A stretch of 64,000 bases of DNA, taken from IMG/VR virus record IMGVR_UViG_3300043256_000348, positions 28,948 to 92,947 of that record; one strand, written 5' to 3'. The translations under genes and the position numbers were made by a program. Below the pieces are notes generated by a model that saw only the letters and a program-made list of their open reading frames with translations, ran no database searches and was not told where the DNA came from. The stretch comes from a virus. Numbering within the stretch: the stretch's first letter is position 1; each line of letters starts with the position of its first letter. Below, piece after piece: positions 47,906 to 56,655 of the stretch.

Positions 47906-48181
47906 ATGGCCAACTGGATGAGAGCGGTGGACGGATCGATCGTGAATCTCGATCAAGCGTCATGGATCGAGGCCACTGGGGAAGCATACAACCGTGAGAC
48001 GGACGAGCCTCAGCCGGGCGTGGTGGCAAAATACATGGGCGGCAACGCCTATTCGTGCACAATGTACCTGTGCGACACGATTGAGGAGGCCCAGCAGATA
48101 CGTGACAAGCACTTCGGGCACTTAGTTGACGAGTCGCGCTGGCCGAAAGTCGCTGTTGACAGCCCCCGCCCGGGGGTGTAG
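47906..48181 (+). CDS. hypothetical protein, 91 aa
   Basis: It starts MANWMRAVDGSIVNLDQASW, beta-rich, with a short helix IEEAQQIRDKHF. No motif recognised. Immediately follows the portal gene. Confidence 0.5.
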   Translation: MANWMRAVDGSIVNLDQASWIEATGEAYNRETDEPQPGVVAKYMGGNAYSCTMYLCDTIEEAQQIRDKHFGHLVDESRWPKVAVDSPRPGV

Positions 48182-48185
48182 ACTA

Positions 48186-48383
48186 ATGATCGACCTGGGG
48201 CCGCCGAAGAACAGGCTGCTTGACGAGACGGAGTTCCGGGCAGGCCGGGCGGTGGCGAACCTGAGGGACCAGATACAGCGGATCGCTGGGCGGGACTTCT
48301 TCGGCCGGTCGGTGGTCGAGGTGCTCTGGGAGGCTGGGCAGATCACACTGGTGAGGGAGAAGGTGGAGAGGACGGAAAGATGA
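48186..48383 (+). CDS. hypothetical protein, 65 aa
   Basis: A compact helical protein (FRAGRAVANLRDQIQRIAGRD). Weak ribosome-binding site; ATGA overlap with the next gene. Confidence 0.45.
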   Translation: MIDLGPPKNRLLDETEFRAGRAVANLRDQIQRIAGRDFFGRSVVEVLWEAGQITLVREKVERTER

Positions 48384-48646
48384 AGCGACGGGGCTTTCTC
48401 CGAACTATGGTCGGCTTGGCGGCTGTGGTATTCTCGCCGTTGCCGCTCGGAATCGCTAGCGGCGGAGGTGCCGGTGGGTACGTGGTGCCCGTCGCGCTTG
48501 ACGAGTTGGTCAACGCACCCATCCTGCACGGCGAGCTGATACCGCTAGTCCGTTTTGTCGGCATGCACTACGGCTGGACACCACAGCAAGTCAGCGAGAT
48601 GACGGTGCAACAACTCCAATTATTAGGAGCACGGGAGCTAAGCTGA
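48380..48646 (+). CDS. exported protein with twin-arginine-type signal, 88 aa
   Basis: It opens MKRRGFLRTMVGLAAVVFSP, fitting the twin-arginine motif RRxFL plus a hydrophobic helix and a Pro-Leu-Gly cleavage region. The rest is helical. It lies in the head-gene block, an odd place for an exported protein. Confidence 0.5.
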   Translation: MKRRGFLRTMVGLAAVVFSPLPLGIASGGGAGGYVVPVALDELVNAPILHGELIPLVRFVGMHYGWTPQQVSEMTVQQLQLLGARELS

Positions 48647-48719
48647 AGCCGGCGGGAAGGCGTAGTCGCCTCCTCAGTTTCATACGCTGGGAATTCAGGT
48701 GCAATTCCTGAGCCGGCCA
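48647..48719 (+). tRNA. tRNA-Met(CAT)-like element
   Basis: Acceptor arms AGCCGGC and GCCGGCC pair except 1-72 (A x C). The anticodon stem TCAGT/GCTGG with loop TTCATAC places CAT, and the T arm TCAGG-TGCAATT-CCTGA is clear. Length is tRNA-like (72 nt between acceptor ends). The D arm is poor: a hairpin GGAAGGCG/CGCCTCC with a 4-nt loop fits better. The 3' end lacks an encoded CCA. Could be a decayed tRNA. Confidence 0.45.
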
Positions 48720-48750
48720 CTTGAATCACAATCGGGTATCGGAACAACCG

Positions 48751-48784
48751 GGCCCGCGACCTTTCGAGGTTGCGGGCCTTTTTC
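48751..48784 (+). terminator. intrinsic terminator before the protease gene
   Basis: An 11-bp stem GGCCCGCGACC / GGTTGCGGGCC with a TTTCGA loop, followed by TTTTT. It ends transcription after the tRNA-like element. The protease start lies 18 nt later, so it must be read through or has its own promoter. Confidence 0.75.
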
Positions 48785-48801
48785 TTTGCCGGGAGCGAGA
48801 C

Positions 48802-51800
48802 ATGGCGACAGTCGAAACGGTGGACGCGGCTGCCCCGATCCTGGACAGCCTACGGAGCCGGAGGCCGGACGGGCGGTGGGGTATCGGCACGGCGAAGAGC
48901 TACCTTGATGCGACGCCACCGAACCTGTTCGACGTTTCACTCGATGAGTGGCAGGCGGTCATGGAGAAGGCCGCCGACACCCTCACTTACTGCGAGCGGG
49001 AAGCGACTATCGAGGCGCTGTCGTGGAGTGTGCTAGGGGAGGAGGGCCGCGACCGGCTCGGCCGGAATATGCCGTTGCTGCCGGTCAAGCGTGCGAAGAA
49101 GCCGGCGAACATCGAGGGGTTCGTCCTCGCGTTCGACTACACGCTGACGACGATTGACGAGGACCGGGACTTCGACGTGCTGGAGCCGAAGGGGGCGACG
49201 GTCGATATGCTCGGGCCGTTGCTGTTCAACCACGTCACGTTGCAGCCGATCGGCAAGCCGCTGAAGATCCTCAAGCAGAACAGCAAGCGGCTCGCAGAGC
49301 AGTCGGCCATTATGGACTTCCCCTTCGGCCGGGACGTGGCCCAGATGATCGAGTTCCAGGTGCTCCGGCGAATGTCGCACGGCTTCCTGCCGACGAAGTA
49401 CGAAGAGCGCACGCCGAAGAAGGCCGACGACGAAGACGAGGCCGTGGGCTGGCACATCATGGAGTACGAGATCATGGAGCGGTCCGTGGTGTCGGTGGCC
49501 AGCAACCGCGGTGCGATCATCGAGGCGTGGAACCTGCTGGGGGAGAAGGGCTTCCACGACGACAGAGTGAAGGGCTGGCTGAAGAGCGTCTATGAGGCGA
49601 GGCCCGTGATCGGCAGAGGCTTCGCACCCGACCGTTGCCTGATCTGTCACAACACTTCGGCCAGGCAGGCTCCGCACCATCAATGCAACTGCTGCGACTC
49701 TCCCGCCCCCGACCCGTCCGATTGCGACCAGACGCCGCCCGCGTTTCGGTGGCCAGCAACCGCGGTGCGATCATCTGATGTGGTTGACCCGGCGAAAGAA
49801 GCAGAGCCTCAGTCACTTCAGTATCCGGCAGGCAAGTCAAGTAAGAGGCTGACTGAAGACGGCGTGGAGACGTGCGAACTGTGCGATGCCCCGGCAGTGA
49901 CAACCACAAACATGCGTCACCAGTGGTGCGAAGACCATACGCCGGAAGTATGCAAAAGAAAAACCGCATTGATCCCCTTCAATAAATCAGCCGGCTCGAC
50001 GTTTGACGTTTGGCGGGAGCACCTGGAGCCGGCCAAGCTGGAGTACGACTGGGCGAGCCGCTACATCGGCTGCCAGGTCAAGCACCTGTTCTGGGTGCAC
50101 ACCAAGGTTCCGAAGGCGCGGATCGGCTCGTGGCTGACGGGGCTGCGTGAGGTGCTGGCCGACTACAGCGTCGAGGACACCCGCCACATTTCAAGCGGCG
50201 GCGAGGAGCTGCCGCCGAAGTATGAGATCATCCAGCTCACCCCAGACAAGGCCGATGACTTCCTGGTTCAAGGCTTGCAGTTCCGCTGCGGGCCGGACCG
50301 CAAGTTCGTACTCGGCTTCGAGCCGTACTACGGCATGCTGGAGGTGATATTCTACACGTCCGACAACGAGGCGGCCAAGCAGTTCGCACGCGAGGTGATC
50401 GGCAAGACGTGGGAGTGGTCGCGGGTGAACAACTTTCTCAAGGGGCAGGCGTTCAGCTTGACAGGTGGCTTCCTACCGAAGACCGGCGAGCGATGGGACG
50501 GGCTGTTCCTTCCCGATCGTAACAAGCGGCCGGTCATGCGCGCCGTGGAGGCGGTCAACGAGAAGCGGGCGGCCGCGTCCAACCGCGGCATGATCCTGAT
50601 GGGCCCGCCGGGAACCGGCAAGACGCTGTCGGCTCGCATCGTCCGGAACCTCGCCGACGCGACGTTCATCTGGGTGGCGGCGAGGGACTTCTGGAACGTT
50701 GGGGCGTTCGGAGCCTTCACTCACTCGTTCGATCTGGCCCGGGAGCTGGCCCCCTCGGTCATCTGCTTCGAGGATGTGGACAACTGGATCAATGGGGGCG
50801 GGACGGAGGAGTTGCTGAAGAGCGAGATGGACGGCATGAACCGGTCATCGGGCGTGCTCACGCTGCTAACGACGAACTACCCGGAGCTGATCCCGGACGC
50901 GCTGATCGACCGCCCCGGGCGGTTCCACGACGTGTTGCTGTTCGACCTGCCGGACGGGAAAGTCAGGGGCGAGATGCTCGCCGCGTGGCTGCCGGAAGCG
51001 CCGGGGAAGGATCGGAAGAGGGCGGTTGGGAAGACGGACGGCTACAGCGGGGCCCACATCTTCGAGCTGGCCGAGTACGCCAAGACGCTGCGAGACGAGG
51101 ACTCGCTTTCGATCGGCGAGGCGTTGCTGAAAGCCATCGACAAGATCGAAGAGCAACGGGAGCTAATCACGGGCGTGCAGCTTGAGGGCAGCCGCTACAA
51201 GCCGAACCGCTCAGGTTTCCCGGGGCAATTCGGCGCGTTGATACCGGCCAAGGTGTTCGCTTTCGGAAACAAGACAGAGAAGACGGTCCCCGGCAACCCG
51301 TCCGGCGGATCGGGCGACGGCACCGAGGGCACGTGGAGCAAGCTGAAGCTGAGCGACTTCACCGACAAAGACTGGGGCGACCTGTCGGCGGCCGAGAAGG
51401 GCAATATTAAGAAATACTTTGCCTGGCACCCGGGCACCGTCGAGACGTTCGCCGACCTGAAGCTGGGGCACCACTTTGCGTCCGGTGACGACGCGGGCAA
51501 GGCGAGCCTGAACGGGGTGCGGAACGCGCTGGCCAGGGCGAACCAGGTGGACGGGATCGGCGACGAACTGGAACGGGTGATGACGCATCTACGGGCACAC
51601 CTGCCGGAGCGGTCGGTCGTTATTGCTCATCTAGCTGTCGGTCTCGACGACGATGCGAAGCGGTGGCTCGCTGCAATAGAAAAGCTCGAAGAGGCGTGGG
51701 CTCAAGCGACGGGTAAGCGAAGCGGGGACGAAAAGGAAACACTATGCAAGCAAACGCTCGCATGGCTGGCGGCTGCGGCGACGGAGGAGGAGTTGAGGCA

Positions 51801-51876
51801 GGCCAAGGCAGTGATCGACGCGAGGTTGCGGGAGAAACGCAACCGGAAGCTGAGGAAGCTGTTTCGCCTGAGATGA
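48802..51876 (+). CDS. prohead protease fused to AAA+ ATPase
   Basis: The 1024-aa protein has a prohead-protease-like N-region: the FNH (142-144) histidine, MSHGF (191-195) with the likely catalytic serine, then a strand ending SVVSVASNRGA (228-238). A Cys-rich linker follows (CLIC, CNCC, CELC, C..H..C, about 279-384). An AAA+ core comes next: GPPGTGKT (601-608), CFEDVD (655-660), TTNYPE (690-695), DRPGRF (703-708). A helical tail ends it. The ATG at 48802 has GGGAGCG upstream; the frame opens further left. Confidence 0.75.
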   Translation: MATVETVDAAAPILDSLRSRRPDGRWGIGTAKSYLDATPPNLFDVSLDEWQAVMEKAADTLTYCEREATIEALSWSVLGEEGRDRLGRNMPLLPVKRAKKPANIEGFVLAFDYTLTTIDEDRDFDVLEPKGATVDMLGPLLFNHVTLQPIGKPLKILKQNSKRLAEQSAIMDFPFGRDVAQMIEFQVLRRMSHGFLPTKYEERTPKKADDEDEAVGWHIMEYEIMERSVVSVASNRGAIIEAWNLLGEKGFHDDRVKGWLKSVYEARPVIGRGFAPDRCLICHNTSARQAPHHQCNCCDSPAPDPSDCDQTPPAFRWPATAVRSSDVVDPAKEAEPQSLQYPAGKSSKRLTEDGVETCELCDAPAVTTTNMRHQWCEDHTPEVCKRKTALIPFNKSAGSTFDVWREHLEPAKLEYDWASRYIGCQVKHLFWVHTKVPKARIGSWLTGLREVLADYSVEDTRHISSGGEELPPKYEIIQLTPDKADDFLVQGLQFRCGPDRKFVLGFEPYYGMLEVIFYTSDNEAAKQFAREVIGKTWEWSRVNNFLKGQAFSLTGGFLPKTGERWDGLFLPDRNKRPVMRAVEAVNEKRAAASNRGMILMGPPGTGKTLSARIVRNLADATFIWVAARDFWNVGAFGAFTHSFDLARELAPSVICFEDVDNWINGGGTEELLKSEMDGMNRSSGVLTLLTTNYPELIPDALIDRPGRFHDVLLFDLPDGKVRGEMLAAWLPEAPGKDRKRAVGKTDGYSGAHIFELAEYAKTLRDEDSLSIGEALLKAIDKIEEQRELITGVQLEGSRYKPNRSGFPGQFGALIPAKVFAFGNKTEKTVPGNPSGGSGDGTEGTWSKLKLSDFTDKDWGDLSAAEKGNIKKYFAWHPGTVETFADLKLGHHFASGDDAGKASLNGVRNALARANQVDGIGDELERVMTHLRAHLPERSVVIAHLAVGLDDDAKRWLAAIEKLEEAWAQATGKRSGDEKETLCKQTLAWLAAAATEEELRQAKAVIDARLREKRNRKLRKLFRLR

Positions 51877-51924
51877 GTCGGAGGCGACTCCGGCAGTGAT
51901 ACTTTTTCACAAAGGAGTTCCGAA

Positions 51925-53640
51925 ATGGAACTGACAGATGCGTTAAAGAAGTGGGCCGTCGAGAACCTCGACATGGCCGCCGACGCCTCCGATGACGAGT
52001 ACAAGGCGGCCATCACTGGGGCGATCTCCGCCGGCACGCTGACGGCCAGGAAGTACGCCGAGCTGATGGCGGAGGACCCGGACGTGAAAGAGGAGCTGGG
52101 CAAGCTGTTGGCTCAGGCCAATGCCCCGGTGATCGCGGGGCTGGGCAAGGTGGCCGACGCGGTCGGCAGCCTGGCTGAGAAGATCCAGGCAGGACCGCCG
52201 AAGACGACCCTGGAATCGACCGTCGAGACGAGTATGGCGAGCGCCGGCGAAGGTGCCGACGACATCGACGGCAAGATCGAGCGGCAAGTCGAGAAGATGC
52301 TTGCCGAGAAAAACCAGAACGGCAACGGCGAGCGGGCCGACTTCGCGGCCGCGTTCATGGCCAAGGCCGCGATGGGCGGAAGCAACCCGCGGGTGAAGGC
52401 CGAGGTCGATAAGTACTCGACCCAGCGCAAGTCGCTGGTCTGCCCGGAGTTCATCGGTGCGGGCAAAAGGCACCCGCTGGCGGGCGAGCCGGCCGTGCGG
52501 TTCAACCACGCGATGGAGGCCCCGAGCGAGGCGGACTTCGCGATCTGCGGGGCGTTCGCCAAGTTCCAGTTGCTGCGCGGCACCGTCGGCCCCACGGCCT
52601 GCGAGGCCCTGCTGACGGAGCACGAGCGGAAGCTGGTCCTCCACGCGCTGCACGAGATGAGGTGGACCGGCGTGGTCGGGGTGATGGGCGGGCAGGAGGC
52701 CCGGATCGACCTGAGCGGTACGGAGGTCGACGACCGGAAGCTGACTCCGCCGGAACGCAAGGCGATCCTCGACGACACGACCAGCGGCGGCACCTACGCG
52801 GTGCCCCGCGTGTTCGACGAGGCGATCTCGGCCGCCCCGATCCTCTTCGGCGAGCTGGCCCCGCTGGTCGACATGCAGAACCTCGTGAGGGGTGCCGTGG
52901 TCGACGGCAGCACGTGGACCGACCCGAGCTTCATCTCCCAGACCGAGGGCTCGGCGTTCAGCCTGGTCAGCACGGCCAGCCTGATCGGAAACCTCGACAC
53001 GTCGATCTTCAACACCGTGGCCGGGATCGAGCTGGGCCTGGACTGGGAGAGCGACACGCCGATCAACTTCGGCACGTACATCGTGCAGAGGCTCGGCATG
53101 AAGCTGAAGGAGTGGCTGGACGAGCAGATCGCCATCGGCGACGGCACGACGGAGCCGACCGGGATCTTCACGGCTTCCGGCGTCAACACGTCCAACTCCA
53201 GCAACAGCACCGGCGGCCCGTTTACGCTCGGCGACTTCGAGAAGCTGGCGTTCGGCCTGACAAAGGCGATGCGTGCCAGCAACCCGAGGTCGAACGTCTA
53301 CGTGACGTCGGACTACATGTACAGGCAGGCCCGAGGCGTGCCTGTACATACGACCGACGCCCGGCGGCTGCTTGGCATGGACCACTCGGCGTACACGATC
53401 CTGGAGCACCCGTGCAAGATCCAGGACTCGATCGCCAATGGGTCCATCGCGTTCGCGAACCTGGCCTACTACCGGATGTACCGCCGGCTGGGCATCCAGA
53501 TCCGCAACGTGATCGAGGGCCAGACCCTCGCGCTGAAAAACACGCGGCTAATCATCGTCCGCGCGCGGTACGGTGGCCAGCCGACGCTGGGAGTCTCGAT
53601 CAACAAAATGACCGACGGCCCGACCAGCTACGGGAATTAG
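51925..53640 (+). CDS. major capsid protein (HK97 fold)
   Basis: The 571-aa protein has an N-terminal helical, scaffold-like delta region (about 1-160). The HK97-type core begins near GGTYAVPRVFDEAISAAPILFGELAPLVDM and includes a DTSIFNTVAGIELGLDW segment and WLDEQIAIGDGTTEPTGIF. It ends VRARYGGQPTLGV. The start has AAAGGAGTTCCGAA. The N-terminal part is probably removed by the upstream protease. Confidence 0.85.
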   Translation: MELTDALKKWAVENLDMAADASDDEYKAAITGAISAGTLTARKYAELMAEDPDVKEELGKLLAQANAPVIAGLGKVADAVGSLAEKIQAGPPKTTLESTVETSMASAGEGADDIDGKIERQVEKMLAEKNQNGNGERADFAAAFMAKAAMGGSNPRVKAEVDKYSTQRKSLVCPEFIGAGKRHPLAGEPAVRFNHAMEAPSEADFAICGAFAKFQLLRGTVGPTACEALLTEHERKLVLHALHEMRWTGVVGVMGGQEARIDLSGTEVDDRKLTPPERKAILDDTTSGGTYAVPRVFDEAISAAPILFGELAPLVDMQNLVRGAVVDGSTWTDPSFISQTEGSAFSLVSTASLIGNLDTSIFNTVAGIELGLDWESDTPINFGTYIVQRLGMKLKEWLDEQIAIGDGTTEPTGIFTASGVNTSNSSNSTGGPFTLGDFEKLAFGLTKAMRASNPRSNVYVTSDYMYRQARGVPVHTTDARRLLGMDHSAYTILEHPCKIQDSIANGSIAFANLAYYRMYRRLGIQIRNVIEGQTLALKNTRLIIVRARYGGQPTLGVSINKMTDGPTSYGN

Positions 53641-53648
53641 CGTCCCCC

Positions 53649-53698
53649 GGCGGTCCGGGTGCCCACACGCTGGGCGCCCGGCCGCCACTTTTCCTTTT
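53649..53698 (+). terminator. strong intrinsic terminator after the capsid gene
   Basis: Stem GGCGG-CCGGG-GCCCA / TGGGC-CCCGG-CCGCC with small bulges, then ACTTTTCCTTTT. It probably isolates the highly expressed capsid transcript. Confidence 0.8.
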
Positions 53699-53740
53699 CC
53701 ACTTTAGGTGCTGCGGCAAGCACGAACGGAGGTAGGAGTC

Positions 53741-54301
53741 ATGTCGAAATCCAAACCGATGTCCGGCGAGATCGTGATCGAGCTGGACGACGGGCACAAC
53801 AGCCGACTGGAGTTCCCGCCGCTGATGGACTGGTTCCGCGGCCGGTGGACGCCGGCCGGCCTGGTGGCGCAGAGCGCCTCGCGCGGGAGCGCGGTCTGCC
53901 AACTGGAGATGCCGGGCCAGTGCATCGCGCTGGACGTGGCGAGGAGGCGTGGCCGCGTGTTCGACCCGCTGGAGGAGCCGGAGAACAAACCGGCCCTGGA
54001 GCAGTTCGACTCGATACTGAGGACCAAGGACGCTCTGCACCGCGGGAGCCGGGCCTGCCCCGAGCAGGTGCACGAAGACTTGTCCGAAGAGCAGGTGGCG
54101 AGCTGGTGGCACTGGATGCGCGAGCTGGCGGAGATACGGAAGACGGCCAAGCTGGTCGCCGGCCAGTTCAGCAAGCAGCCCGAGGGCGACCCGCGGATCG
54201 ACTACTACAGCATGGACCCGCACGTCCCGAGGACGTTGTCTGAGATGAACAGGTGGCGGGCCGGCAAGTGGCGGCCGGGCGCCGAGGAAGACGCCGCGTG
54301 A
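53741..54301 (+). CDS. hypothetical protein, 186 aa
   Basis: It starts MSKSKPMSGEIVIELDDGHN after GGAGGTAGGAGTC. A beta-rich N-half, then helical (EEQVASWWHWMRELAEIRKTAK). Likely a head-completion or tail-connector candidate by position only. Confidence 0.5.
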   Translation: MSKSKPMSGEIVIELDDGHNSRLEFPPLMDWFRGRWTPAGLVAQSASRGSAVCQLEMPGQCIALDVARRRGRVFDPLEEPENKPALEQFDSILRTKDALHRGSRACPEQVHEDLSEEQVASWWHWMRELAEIRKTAKLVAGQFSKQPEGDPRIDYYSMDPHVPRTLSEMNRWRAGKWRPGAEEDAA

Positions 54302-54313
54302 CGGAGGCTCACC

Positions 54314-55324
54314 GTGCGAATAGCGATCGCCTACCCGCCGCGACCGGCGTGGCCGAAGATGGAGTGGGTTTCCAAGGCATTTTCAGCCATCGGGCACGAT
54401 GTCTGCCAGGCCCACAGCATTAACGAGCTGGCCGAGGCAGACGAGGACTGCGATCTGGTTGTCTTCGAGCAGCGGTGCGCTGGGCTGAACTACGCCGACG
54501 TTGCCGAGGTGGCGTCAGGCAGGCGTACGACCTGGGTGCAGTGGGTATTTGATTTGATGGCCACCGAGCCCGGCTTGCAGCTTGGCGAGCAGCCGAACCT
54601 CGGCCACCGGACCACCTCGGCCACCTGGGAGGCGACCGACACGCTCCGGATGATGCGGCTGATGGACCTGGTGTTCGTCAAGGAGCGGGGGCTGCTGGCC
54701 GAGTACGCCAATCTCGGAGTAGAGGCTCGGTGGCTCGATCAGGCTTGTCCCTCGTGGATGGGCGAGTGCCGGCACAGCTCATCGCCCGAGTTCGACGTGT
54801 GCCTCTTCGCCAACTTCACGACAGCGGCCAGGCAGAGGCGGGTGGACGTGCAGAGTCTTCTCCGATGCCGCCGCAGCATCGTGTGGGCCGGGCACCCGGG
54901 CGGCGACGCGCCGCCTGGGGTCCGGGCCATTGGGTTCGTGCCCGTGGAGCGACTGCCGGAGCTGGCGTCCCGGGCGGCGGTGACGCTCTGCGTCGACCAG
55001 CGCCATGATCTCGATGGATATGTGAGCGACCGACTCTGGCTCGCCCTCGGCATGGGGGCGTGCGTGGTTCGCCGGGCGTCGCCCGGGCTGCCGGGTTCCC
55101 CTGGCGAGTATTACGGCGTCTACGATGACGGCGATTGCCTGAGTGACGTAGTCGGTGCCCTCTTGGCCTGTGTAGACCACCGGCAATTGGTTGGGCGAGG
55201 TGCCCGCCAGTACGTTATGGCCAATCACACCTACGAGCACCGCTGCCAAGAGCTACTACGGGAGGTTGAGAAATGCAGACACCAGACAAGCGGAAGTGCC
55301 GCCGCTGCCACGGCAGGGGCATGA
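54314..55324 (+). CDS. CgeB-like glycosyltransferase, GTG start
   Basis: The 336-aa protein has an N-terminal Rossmann half (AFSAIGHDV, DLVVFEQRCAGLNYADV) and a C-terminal half with YVSDRLWLALGMGACVVRR, the CgeB-like acceptor/donor site. It ends YVMANHTYEHRCQELL. A more divergent relative of the three at 4.9-8.5 kb, here between the capsid and tail genes. Confidence 0.65.
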   Translation: MRIAIAYPPRPAWPKMEWVSKAFSAIGHDVCQAHSINELAEADEDCDLVVFEQRCAGLNYADVAEVASGRRTTWVQWVFDLMATEPGLQLGEQPNLGHRTTSATWEATDTLRMMRLMDLVFVKERGLLAEYANLGVEARWLDQACPSWMGECRHSSSPEFDVCLFANFTTAARQRRVDVQSLLRCRRSIVWAGHPGGDAPPGVRAIGFVPVERLPELASRAAVTLCVDQRHDLDGYVSDRLWLALGMGACVVRRASPGLPGSPGEYYGVYDDGDCLSDVVGALLACVDHRQLVGRGARQYVMANHTYEHRCQELLREVEKCRHQTSGSAAAATAGA

Positions 55325-55407
55325 TCAACGTCAAGCGTCGCGGGGGCTTCGTGAAGCGGCCCTGCCCCGCCTGCAATGGAAACGGTTCGGGTTACGCCAC
55401 GAAATAA
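55273..55407 (+). CDS. DnaJ-type zinc-knuckle microprotein, 44 aa
   Basis: Two CxxCxGxG motifs (CRRCHGRG and CPACNGNG) are spaced as in the DnaJ cysteine-rich domain. GGGAGGTTGAGAA precedes the start. It overlaps the glycosyltransferase 3' end by 52 nt. Confidence 0.6.
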   Translation: MQTPDKRKCRRCHGRGMINVKRRGGFVKRPCPACNGNGSGYATK

Positions 55408-55419
55408 AAGGAGACTGCC

Positions 55420-55866
55420 GTGGCGGATGCAGATCAAGGACACGAGAATCCGGACCGAGAGCGCCGGCTATACCACTCCATCGCCAAGATCGAGAGCGAT
55501 GTCGCCGAGATTAAGAGTAACTGCAAACCGTGCCGCGAAGAGGTCGGTAACCACGGCCTGATCCTTTCCGGCCGGCCGGGAAACTCCAGTAGTGTCGGCA
55601 TGGTCACACGGGTGTCCCTGCTAGAGAGCAACCAGAAAGTCTTCTCTGAGATGAGGGAAGAGGCCCGGAAAGACAGTGAGCAAGCCCGGAAGGACAGGGA
55701 GCGAAACATTAAGTGGTTCCGCGTCCAGCTCGCCTCGGTGATAGGGGCATTGGTCCTCATGCTCGGCGTACAGGGATACGACGTCTGCACTCATAAAGAC
55801 TCCAATCCGGGACACAATCCGGGTCACTCGGAGCGGCCCTTGGATGGAGACGGGAAACAGAAGTAA
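55420..55866 (+). CDS. coiled-coil protein with C-terminal TM helix (holin-like), 148 aa
   Basis: GTG start with AGGAGACTGCC. A long coiled coil is followed by VIGALVLMLGVQGYD. The layout resembles XhlA/hemolysin-type lysis accessory proteins (coiled coil plus C-terminal TM). Confidence 0.5.
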   Translation: MADADQGHENPDRERRLYHSIAKIESDVAEIKSNCKPCREEVGNHGLILSGRPGNSSSVGMVTRVSLLESNQKVFSEMREEARKDSEQARKDRERNIKWFRVQLASVIGALVLMLGVQGYDVCTHKDSNPGHNPGHSERPLDGDGKQK

Positions 55867-55891
55867 CCACCGAAGTATAGGAGATGATACG

Positions 55892-56278
55892 ATGAAGCGA
55901 TCACTATGGTCGATGGCCGCCGGTGTCTTGTTCGGGATCGTGCTTGCGGAGATGTTTTCCGCCAGCATTGAACTGCACGGTGCGGCCGACTCGACGAACC
56001 AGCCAGCCCCCCCGTTCCCTCGCGGCTACCAGCAAATCACGTCCCTCTCGGCGGCGACGAGCCTGACGATTCCGGCTAACAGCCACGCGGCGCTAATCCA
56101 GGCGGAGGACCAGAACCTCCGGCTGAGCGACGATCCGGACGGGACGGCCCCGACTGCTACGACCGGCCTTGTGATCGCGGCGGGCGACACGCTGATGTAT
56201 GACGGTGACCTCCGGAAGGTGCAGTTAATCCAGGAGACTGCGACCGCGAAGGCGAATATCCTTTACTACGGCTACTGA
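55892..56278 (+). CDS. secreted/anchored protein, 128 aa
   Basis: The N-terminal hydrophobic SLWSMAAGVLFGIVLAEMF is a signal or anchor, followed by a beta-rich LTIPANSHAALIQAEDQNLRL domain like small phage structural proteins. Function unknown. Confidence 0.5.
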   Translation: MKRSLWSMAAGVLFGIVLAEMFSASIELHGAADSTNQPAPPFPRGYQQITSLSAATSLTIPANSHAALIQAEDQNLRLSDDPDGTAPTATTGLVIAAGDTLMYDGDLRKVQLIQETATAKANILYYGY

Positions 56279-56368
56279 GCGACGGTATCGCACGAACCCG
56301 CTTGGCCGCTGCCTGCCAGCTCACCGCAACTGGTGGCGAAAACATCACAATAGGGAGGGATGGATCGC
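56279..56368 (+). other. short intergenic stretch before the interrupted frame
   Basis: Only a Shine-Dalgarno sequence (TAGGGAGGG, 56351-56359) is evident. It leads into ATG 56369, whose frame stops after four codons. Confidence 0.4.
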
Positions 56369-56422
56369 ATGACGCCCGAATAATCGAAACAGCTCAAGGA
56401 AACCCATGAGGCCGTAATAGAA

Positions 56423-56641
56423 ATGCAGGCTCAGTGGGCACCTCTTCAAGCCGAGGTCCACCGGCACCGCTTGCTGCTAAACGGGTCTGATGACGGTAAG
56501 GGCAAAGGCTTGAGGTCCCGAGTCGAGGTACTTGAAAGCACAACGCCGGGCAATGTATGGATGCGCCGGCAGATGGGCGTGATGATTACGGCATTATTGG
56601 CCTTTCTATCCATGGCCGGGGCATACTTTTTTGCGTCTTGA
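56423..56641 (+). CDS. coiled-coil/TM protein, 72 aa; upstream in-frame stop
   Basis: Downstream ATG, then VHRHRLLLNG, a coiled coil and a C-terminal TM (ITALLAFLSMAGAYFF). The same frame extends upstream to ATG 56369 (MTPE) with a GGGAGG site but meets a TAA at 56381-56383. The unbroken reading MTPE-stop-SKQLKETHEAVIEM suggests a recent nonsense change or readthrough. Confidence 0.45.
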   Translation: MQAQWAPLQAEVHRHRLLLNGSDDGKGKGLRSRVEVLESTTPGNVWMRRQMGVMITALLAFLSMAGAYFFAS

Positions 56642-56655
56642 ACAAGGAGTGACCG

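Noticed and set aside
51943-53409. 488-codon open frame opposite the capsid gene
   Set aside because: The strand opposite a GC-rich gene often stays open; no start site, no motifs, and the capsid frame is clear.
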